Below, one piece after another: positions 1 to 3,886 of a stretch of 5,555 nt of DNA. The notes beneath the pieces are model-generated. The model did not search any database. It worked only from the letters and a program-made list of their open reading frames with translations, and had not been told where the DNA came from. A program made the position numbers and the translations under genes. Source of the DNA: Caryophanales bacterium UBA5632 (GTDB lineage: Bacteria; Bacillota_I; Bacilli_A; Izemoplasmatales; Hujiaoplasmataceae); contig DIJY01000108.1 in assembly GCA_002421405.1 (NCBI GenBank), positions 1 through 5,555 on the forward strand, read 5' to 3'. Every line of letters starts with the position of its first letter. Position 1 is the first letter of the stretch.

Positions 1-20
1 ATGGTAGCCAGTTGCCGTTA
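1..20 (+). promoter_or_regulatory. 3' tail of a c-di-GMP-I (GEMM)-like riboswitch aptamer, cut by window edge
   Basis: The first bases (ATGGTAGCCAGTTGCCG) match the 3' closing strand of class I c-di-GMP riboswitches, which usually read roughly AUGGYAGCCRGGUUACCG. The same GCCAGTTGCC string recurs at 144-153 and 3055-3064, each time at the end of a fuller aptamer, so this is probably the end of a further copy whose body lies upstream. The run ATAGTTTTTT at 36-45 could serve as its expression platform. Only the tail is visible, so ligand and completeness cannot be judged. Confidence 0.5.
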
Positions 21-77
21 TCTTTTATAGAGATGATAGTTTTTTACATACTGACGAATTTTACAATTTAATCATTC

Positions 78-153
78 GCAATTATGCAAAGCCAAAATCA
101 GAGTAATCTGATGACGGAAAACTATAGGGTCTTTAATAAGACAGCCAGTTGCC
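78..153 (+). promoter_or_regulatory. c-di-GMP-I (GEMM)-like riboswitch aptamer, complete copy
   Basis: This leader element resembles the class I c-di-GMP aptamer. Seen directly: a closing helix GCAATT (78-83) with AGTTGC (147-152); the joining sequence GCAAAGCCAAA (86-96); a 5-bp hairpin ATCAG/CTGAT (97-101/108-112) with loop AGTAAT; the core GACGGAAAACTATAGGG (113-129), close to the family's GACGCAAAGCYAUAGGG; and a second 5-bp hairpin GTCTT/AAGAC (129-133/138-142) with loop TAAT. The closing GCCAGTTGCC (144-153) matches the family's 3' strand apart from one missing G. Two oddities: the first hairpin is not capped by the usual GNRA tetraloop, and the second is too short to hold a tetraloop receptor. 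It is therefore a variant, and its ligand (c-di-GMP, a related dinucleotide or something else) is inferred. It sits upstream of a secretion operon, a target type plausible for c-di-GMP control. Confidence 0.62.
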
Positions 154-179
154 ATCATCTGCTCGAATTGGCTTTTTTT
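144..179 (+). terminator. Riboswitch-controlled intrinsic terminator
   Basis: GCCAGTT (144-150) pairs with AATTGGC (166-172) over 7 bp, including one G-U pair, around a 15-nt loop. Seven Ts follow (173-179). The 5' arm is the same stretch that closes the aptamer, so aptamer and terminator cannot form together. Ligand-stabilised aptamer should block the terminator and let transcription reach the gene at 244, which implies an ON switch. The structure is seen in the sequence; the regulatory direction is inferred. Confidence 0.72.
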
Positions 180-243
180 ATTTCTTTCAAAAGGAAATAA
201 TAAAAATAGATTTCAAAAATAGAAGAATCGGAGGATTCAAATT

Positions 244-732
244 ATGTTTAAGAAAATGTTTGCAGTTTTAGTAATAGCTTTATTATTAAGTGGTACCGTT
301 TTAGCATTCTCATATTGGGATAATTTACAACAACAACAAGCCGAAGAACTCAACATTGGTAATGGTGTCACGCTTGAATTAGCAGCAGTCGCAGTAGCTC
401 CAGTCGGAAAAGTATTAGTTCCAACCGGTGTTGTGATGAAAGCCAACGATGTTGCTTCAATCGTGTTAACTTATAATGTTAAATTAGATGAAGCAGCTTT
501 AACCGCTCTTGATCTTGATGTTATTGCTTCAAATATCGAAATTGGTGGTTTAACTGACAATGCTGCCCTTGTAAATATCGATATTTCCTTAGCCGCATCA
601 ACCGTTAATGCGTCAAATGTTTTAGTCACCGTCACCGTAACATTGACTGAACCAGCGACAGTACTCATCTATGATGCTATCAAAAATCAACCAATTACCT
701 TTGATTTAACATTCACAGCTTCCATCGCTTAA
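244..732 (+). CDS. Small secreted beta-rich protein with SipW-type signal (TasA/camelysin-like)
   Basis: The 162-aa product is probably exported and forms, or contributes to, a surface fibre or matrix. The N-terminus has two lysines, a hydrophobic stretch (about 6-20) and GTVLA followed by FSYWD. That pattern resembles TasA, which is cut by SipW after a similar GTWA, so cleavage after Ala21 is expected. The mature part (about 141 aa) has no Cys, His or Arg. It is rich in Val, Ala, Thr and Asp with alternating hydrophobic residues, as in beta-sandwich proteins. A conserved block, K-x-LVP-x-G-x-V (56-63) then ND (68-69), is shared with the paralogue at 3098. The ATG start is supported by GGAGGA at 230-235, 8 nt upstream. 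The next gene encodes the matching peptidase. I do not recognise a named family beyond SipW-dependent small proteins; the fibre role is inferred. Confidence 0.75.
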   Translation: MFKKMFAVLVIALLLSGTVLAFSYWDNLQQQQAEELNIGNGVTLELAAVAVAPVGKVLVPTGVVMKANDVASIVLTYNVKLDEAALTALDLDVIASNIEIGGLTDNAALVNIDISLAASTVNASNVLVTVTVTLTEPATVLIYDAIKNQPITFDLTFTASIA

Positions 733-734
733 TT

Positions 735-767
735 AGAAACAATCCATCATTAATCATAGTTTCTTTT
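735..767 (+). terminator. Weak or leaky terminator after the first gene
   Basis: AGAAAC (735-740) and GTTTCT (759-764) can form a 6-bp stem around an 18-nt loop, with a short T run finishing at 767. The stem is AT-rich and the loop long, so it probably ends only part of the transcripts. That would leave the upstream structural protein more abundant than the peptidase. Confidence 0.38.
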
Positions 768-788
768 AACCATTTTTAAAAATCGAAG

Positions 789-821
789 TCAACCGAGAAG
801 GACTCATTCTTTCTCGGTTGA
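789..821 (+). repeat. Strong 11-bp intergenic hairpin before sipW
   Basis: TCAACCGAGAA (789-799) is perfectly complementary to TTCTCGGTTGA (811-821) around an 11-nt loop. No T tract follows, so it is not a standard intrinsic terminator. It ends only a few bases before the likely sipW start at 826. It could protect the 3' end of the upstream mRNA, mark a processing site or lower sipW translation. The only purine-rich ribosome-binding-like sequence nearby (AGAAGGA, 796-802) lies in its left arm and loop. Confidence 0.6.
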
Positions 822-825
822 ACCC

Positions 826-1437
826 TTGGTGAATGTCTTGGAAAAAGTAAAAGTCAAACATAAATTACTTTTAAATAAAAAAGTAATGGGACCCCTCAAA
901 TTTGTCATAAGTATTATCATAATTATGGTCATTGGTTATGTTATTTTTAACTATGTTCCATTTATTGCGAAGTATGATCATTATGTCATTGCCACCAATA
1001 GTATGGAACCGGTTATCAATGTGGGTGATATTGTCATCATTAACAGTGATGTAGAACTTGAAGCCTTAGAAGTGGGACAAATCATTGCTTTCTATGCTGA
1101 CATTCGTGGGGATGGAAAGAAAGTGGTTGTTGTTCACTATCTTTACTCAATCACCACCAACGATGGCGTCAATACATATAGAACCAAGCCAGAAATTAGT
1201 GATAATGTTGATCCATGGACCTTGGTTGACTCTGATATTGTTGGAATACATGTGGCTTCCATACCCAAAATCGGTCCCTTTATTTTGTTTGCACAATCAA
1301 CCATCGGTCGCATTGTCATTCTTGTCGATGTGGTTGTTATATACATTATTTTATCTTTCTTTCCAAGTTCTAACAAATCAAAAAAAACAACCAATCAAAT
1401 CGATAAAGTTGATCAAAAAACCGAAGAAGAATTATAA
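826..1437 (+). CDS. sipW: SipW-like ER-type (S26B) signal peptidase I
   Basis: This 203-aa membrane peptidase should remove signal peptides from the neighbouring SipW-type substrates on the outer face of the membrane. An N-terminal membrane segment (about 26-47) leads into the catalytic domain. The nucleophile is Ser59 in NSMEP, followed by VGDIV (66-70). The general base is His104 in VVVVHY, where ordinary bacterial peptidases carry Lys; this marks the ER/Sec11/SipW type. The third conserved block, usually TKGDAN...DPW, reads TKPEIS...DPW (120-131), so Glu123 stands where Asp is normal. A second membrane segment (about 152-179) precedes a charged tail. The start is uncertain: TTG at 826 is the first in-frame start, with GTG 829 and TTG 838 next; ATG 886 has no ribosome-binding site and would shorten the N-terminus. 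No good Shine-Dalgarno sequence precedes any of them. The gene lies between two genes with SipW-type signals. The family call is strong. Confidence 0.9.
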   Translation: MVNVLEKVKVKHKLLLNKKVMGPLKFVISIIIIMVIGYVIFNYVPFIAKYDHYVIATNSMEPVINVGDIVIINSDVELEALEVGQIIAFYADIRGDGKKVVVVHYLYSITTNDGVNTYRTKPEISDNVDPWTLVDSDIVGIHVASIPKIGPFILFAQSTIGRIVILVDVVVIYIILSFFPSSNKSKKTTNQIDKVDQKTEEEL

Positions 1438-1455
1438 TTCTTTGGTTCTCTTTTT
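1419..1455 (+). terminator. Possible weak terminator overlapping the sipW stop
   Basis: A 16-nt perfect palindrome, AAGAATTATAATTCTT (1427-1442), spans the sipW stop codon. AACC (1419-1422) and GGTT (1444-1447) can extend it past a short mismatch, and five Ts follow at 1451-1455. The stem is mostly A-T, so termination would be weak. Read-through to the gene at 1516 is likely because no clear promoter is visible between them. Confidence 0.33.
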
Positions 1456-1515
1456 ATGGTGAAACAAAATTTGCTTGGTTTTATCCATTAATTTTAGTCG
1501 AAGGGAGCGAATAAC

Positions 1516-2772
1516 ATGTTCAAAAGACAATTAGTTATGAAAATTACGATGTTAGTTGTTTTGTTAATTTGTTTTTCGTCTGCCTTGATGATTGGGTATG
1601 CTTACTGGGATATAAGAACAAATACACAAACAAATACCTTAAGCATTGGTGATTGGGGTATCGCTATTACATCCCCGCAAGAATTTTACGATTTTGCGAC
1701 TAAAACCGACAGTGTCGCAACCGATCGTTACTATCTCTTTAATGATATTGATTTTACGGGATTCAATTGGACCTATAACAGTACGAATAATGCTGTTACC
1801 TTTCGAGGGACGCTCGATGGTAACGGAAAAACCCTCAGGAATCTAACCTTATATAATAACGTAAATTCTTATCTCTACTTTGGCATTTTTCCGAGAATGC
1901 AAGGGGGGGCCGTCTATAACTTAACCTTAGAGAATGTGGACCTAAGTTTAGGATCAACTGCACTGGGTGGTACTTCCTTACAGTCAGGTTTGATTACCGG
2001 CAATGCGTATGGACTCACCAACACGATTTCAAATATTACGATTATTAACGCTGGCATTCGCGCTACAAGTTCAAATGGAGCTGGTGGATTAGTTGGGAGC
2101 ATTACAACCTCATCAACGATCGTGAACATTGATAATATAAAAGCGACCAATTTAAAAGTTTTTAATAAGAGTTCTTACACGGGTGGATTGGTTGGTATCA
2201 TTGATACCAGTGGGGCTCAAGTCAATATCAGCGACATTGATATTCAAGGCGAAGTCTATTCTTATTCAACATCATCTTATACAGGAGGTCTCGTTGGAAG
2301 AATCGCTAGCGGTGGAAAATTAAGTGCATCAAGAGCGATTGTCGAGATGACTTCACAAAATACCCTTGAGACCAATGGTACTTATTATTTAAAATATTCG
2401 AATCGTTACCTCGGAGGATTTATTGGACAAAATCAATCTACGAGTGCTAATGTGATGTTAAACAATGTATTCTTTACGGGGAGTCTATTCCCAAATGCGA
2501 ATAATTACCGTGATTACGTGGGAACCGCTATCGGTGCATCGGGTGGATCGATATCAATGACGAATGCTTATTACTCGATGGTGGCGTTTAGATCTTCATC
2601 CGGAACGGTCATTTATACGCCTGATAGAACGCTTCGAGGGATCAATGCTGAATTGGTTAATGCATCGACGTTGCCGGACGCTCCTTGGTGGAACACTTTT
2701 AGTACTGAATTTTATAGTGCAAATAACTTGTGGAATCAAGATATAACGGGCAGACTGTATTTAAGTAGATAA
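1516..2772 (+). CDS. Secreted GLUG-repeat beta-helix surface protein with SipW-type signal
   Basis: The 418-aa product is likely exported and displayed outside the cell. Its start has AAGGGAG at 1501-1507, 8 nt before the ATG. A long hydrophobic segment (about 8-27) ends in GYA-YWD, with cleavage expected near Ala29. A linker then carries LSIG (42-45) at the same distance from YWD as in the small protein at 244. The body starts with LFNDIDFTGFNW and FRGTLDGNGKTLRNL (97-110), the usual entry to GLUG-type repeats. Glycine-rich strands GGLVG (190, 223, 257) and GGFIG (300) recur every 33-43 residues, with a degenerate YVGTAIG at 334, and Asn/Ser/Thr-rich strands lie between them. This fits a right-handed beta-helix of the kind seen in adhesins. 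The C-terminus (WNTF...WNQDITGRLYL) resembles the closing segment of such proteins. No LPXTG motif or other anchor is seen, and no enzyme motif. A role in adhesion or matrix is inferred. Confidence 0.8.
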   Translation: MFKRQLVMKITMLVVLLICFSSALMIGYAYWDIRTNTQTNTLSIGDWGIAITSPQEFYDFATKTDSVATDRYYLFNDIDFTGFNWTYNSTNNAVTFRGTLDGNGKTLRNLTLYNNVNSYLYFGIFPRMQGGAVYNLTLENVDLSLGSTALGGTSLQSGLITGNAYGLTNTISNITIINAGIRATSSNGAGGLVGSITTSSTIVNIDNIKATNLKVFNKSSYTGGLVGIIDTSGAQVNISDIDIQGEVYSYSTSSYTGGLVGRIASGGKLSASRAIVEMTSQNTLETNGTYYLKYSNRYLGGFIGQNQSTSANVMLNNVFFTGSLFPNANNYRDYVGTAIGASGGSISMTNAYYSMVAFRSSSGTVIYTPDRTLRGINAELVNASTLPDAPWWNTFSTEFYSANNLWNQDITGRLYLSR

Positions 2773-2818
2773 CCATAAGTTAAAAATAGAGCCATCAATT
2801 CATCATCAAATATAAATC

Positions 2819-2848
2819 AAACCACGCTGGAATCCAGGGTGGTTTTTT
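2819..2848 (+). terminator. Intrinsic terminator of the first operon
   Basis: AAACCAC (2819-2825) pairs with GTGGTTT (2839-2845). After one G-G mismatch, CTGG (2827-2830) pairs with CCAG (2834-2837) around an AAT loop. A run of six Ts (2843-2848) completes a good rho-independent terminator. Between the stop at 2772 and this hairpin nothing else is visible. Confidence 0.88.
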
Positions 2849-2908
2849 ATGTTCATTATCATGAGGAAAATCACACACAAAATTTTTGAAAATATTTTAT
2901 CAAATATC

Positions 2909-2936
2909 TTGCATTATCTAAAAATTATGTTATATT
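2909..2936 (+). promoter_or_regulatory. Sigma-A-type promoter for the second unit
   Basis: TTGCAT (2909-2914) and TATATT (2931-2936) fit -35 and -10 boxes with a 16-bp spacer; TATTAT at 2933 would give 18 bp. The surroundings are strongly AT-rich. It lies between the preceding terminator and the aptamer-like leader, so transcription from about 2943 would include the whole leader. Confidence 0.6.
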
Positions 2937-2950
2937 ATTAATATCAAAGA

Positions 2951-2997
2951 CAAAGCCGTACTGATGCATTTATGATCATGTATGAATGCTTGGTTTG
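2951..2997 (+). repeat. Leader hairpin upstream of the third aptamer
   Basis: GCATTTATG (2966-2974) pairs with TATGAATGC (2981-2989) over 9 bp with two G-U pairs and a 6-nt loop. Flanking CAAAGCC (2951-2957) and GGTTTG (2992-2997) can lengthen the structure with a bulged G. The TACTGA just before the stem (2959-2964) is also found before a smaller hairpin, CGAAT/ATTCG, upstream of the second aptamer (TACTGA at 49-54). The hairpin may therefore belong to the regulatory RNA rather than be incidental. Confidence 0.5.
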
Positions 2998-3065
2998 ATA
3001 AAGCTAAACCCGGAGCAATCCGGCGACAGAAAACTATAGGGTCCCTCAGGGATTGCCAGTTGCCG
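2998..3065 (+). promoter_or_regulatory. c-di-GMP-I (GEMM)-like riboswitch aptamer, third copy
   Basis: This is the same aptamer type as at 78-153. Seen here: AAAGCTAAA (3000-3008); hairpin CCGG/CCGG (3010-3013/3020-3023) with loop AGCAAT; core GACAGAAAACTATAGGG (3025-3041); hairpin TCCC/GGGA (3042-3045/3049-3052); and closing GCCAGTTGCCG (3055-3065). Stem bases differ between the copies but stay paired, while loop and core are nearly identical, which is the pattern of a selected RNA fold. The closing helix is less clear than in the second copy; TTGG (2990-2993) with CCAG (3056-3059) is a candidate. No T-run terminator lies between it and the gene at 3098, so control is probably at translation or by another route. 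The ligand is inferred from family resemblance. Confidence 0.6.
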
Positions 3066-3097
3066 TTCTAAACATTTGTATAATAGGAGTGATCACA

Positions 3098-3580
3098 ATG
3101 CGACCGTTATGGGTGTCTTTTTTTGTTTTCTTTGGCGTTCTTTTTGGAACGTATCTAGTCTATCAAAACTGGCTAAAAAATGATTCAAATTTACAATATG
3201 TTGATAATATCGCCTTCTCACATGCGACTAAAATCTTAAAATTGTCAGCTCCCTCTGGCAAGAGATTAGTTCCGGAAGGCGCAGTACTTGGCGTAAATGA
3301 TATTGATCATGTCGAGTACACATTCAGTGTCGATATTGAAGAGGGACATATACTTGAAGTGCAAGCGTCCAACGTGACTTTTAAAAATGCAAGTGAAAGT
3401 TTCTACAATATCGATGGAATGTTATTATTTAATTATGAAATCGAAATGACAAATAACAATGAAGCAATCGTAACAGTTACTGTTAGTTTAAAAATGCCTG
3501 CCAATGAAGTTGAACATGCAATGATTCAAGGAAGCAGTGTTTCTTTCCAACTGTTTTTTAATCAAGAACCATCCATATAA
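3098..3580 (+). CDS. Small SipW-associated paralogue with altered cleavage site, probably membrane-anchored
   Basis: The 160-aa product is a divergent relative of the protein at 244. The two align in register at the N-terminus: Gly17, Thr18, Leu20 and Trp25 are shared. Later they share K-x-LVP-x-G-x-V, an ND pair, alternating beta-strand residues and the TVTV...L-x-x-PA segment. The expected -1 alanine is Val21 here and the acidic residue after Trp is Leu26, so cleavage by the SipW-like enzyme is doubtful. The hydrophobic segment (4-22) may stay as a membrane anchor with the rest outside. The ATG at 3098 is chosen because AGGAG (3085-3089) lies 8 nt upstream; an in-frame TTG at 3053 lies inside the aptamer and is unlikely. 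It is the only gene in its unit, with its own promoter and terminator. It has no Cys. A role as base or assembly partner of the first protein is inferred. Confidence 0.72.
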   Translation: MRPLWVSFFVFFGVLFGTYLVYQNWLKNDSNLQYVDNIAFSHATKILKLSAPSGKRLVPEGAVLGVNDIDHVEYTFSVDIEEGHILEVQASNVTFKNASESFYNIDGMLLFNYEIEMTNNNEAIVTVTVSLKMPANEVEHAMIQGSSVSFQLFFNQEPSI

Positions 3581-3659
3581 ATCACGATCAACCATCGAAG
3601 TCTTTTTTCTATTAAGTGAAGTAGATTTATAAATAAACACTTCATCATTAACGGAATTC

Positions 3660-3686
3660 AAAACGCTCTAATTTGAGCGTTTTTTT
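3660..3686 (+). terminator. Intrinsic terminator of the second unit
   Basis: AAAACGCTC (3660-3668) pairs perfectly with GAGCGTTTT (3675-3683) around a 6-nt loop, and the T run continues to 3686. It lies 80 nt after the stop at 3580 and before the ABC transporter promoter. Apart from this terminator and the promoter at 3850, the 306-nt gap 3581-3886 shows nothing else I can support. Confidence 0.88.
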
Positions 3687-3849
3687 ATGCAAATAAAATC
3701 CAAATAATCTAAATGAATCAATAAGAAAGTCATGTCCTTTTTTTGTGATAAAAATAGACAACGAATGAAATGTATGTTAGAAATCAGATAAATAGTTTGA
3801 AAATTATTATAATCTTCGATTTGTTCAAATTCAGTTCATAAATGCTTAG

Positions 3850-3855
3850 TATAAT
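3850..3855 (+). promoter_or_regulatory. Likely -10 box for the ABC transporter gene
   Basis: A consensus TATAAT lies 31 nt before the ATG at 3887. No good -35 box sits at 17 bp; TTCAAA (3825-3830) is 19 bp away. The near-repeat TTCAAAT/TTCAGTTCA just upstream (3825-3838) could be an activator site. Transcription would start near 3862, giving a short leader. Another TATAAT at 3808-3813 also lacks a good -35 box. Confidence 0.45.
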
Positions 3856-3886
3856 AAGCCTATCACAAATAAGAGGAGAATTACGT

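Noticed and set aside
43..67. Promoter TTTACA / TACAAT before the second aptamer
   Set aside because: The spacer is only 13 bp, and transcription from it would begin around the aptamer's closing helix, leaving out part of the element.
50..120. Hammerhead-like CTGACGA ... GAAA
   Set aside because: The hairpin begins inside the CTGACGA string, GAAA is separated by other helices, and the third copy reads CTGATGC, so the ribozyme core is not kept.
1085..1462. + strand reading frame of 125 codons in another frame
   Set aside because: It overlaps the catalytic part of the signal peptidase and shows no ribosome-binding site or protein-like composition.
3089..3096. Palindrome GTGATCAC before the second small protein
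   Set aside because: A single 8-bp palindrome between ribosome-binding site and start is too short to call an operator and too tight to form a hairpin.
3053..3097. In-frame TTG start that would add 15 residues to the second small protein
   Set aside because: It lies inside the aptamer, has no ribosome-binding site, and ATG 3098 has AGGAG at proper spacing and begins a normal membrane segment.
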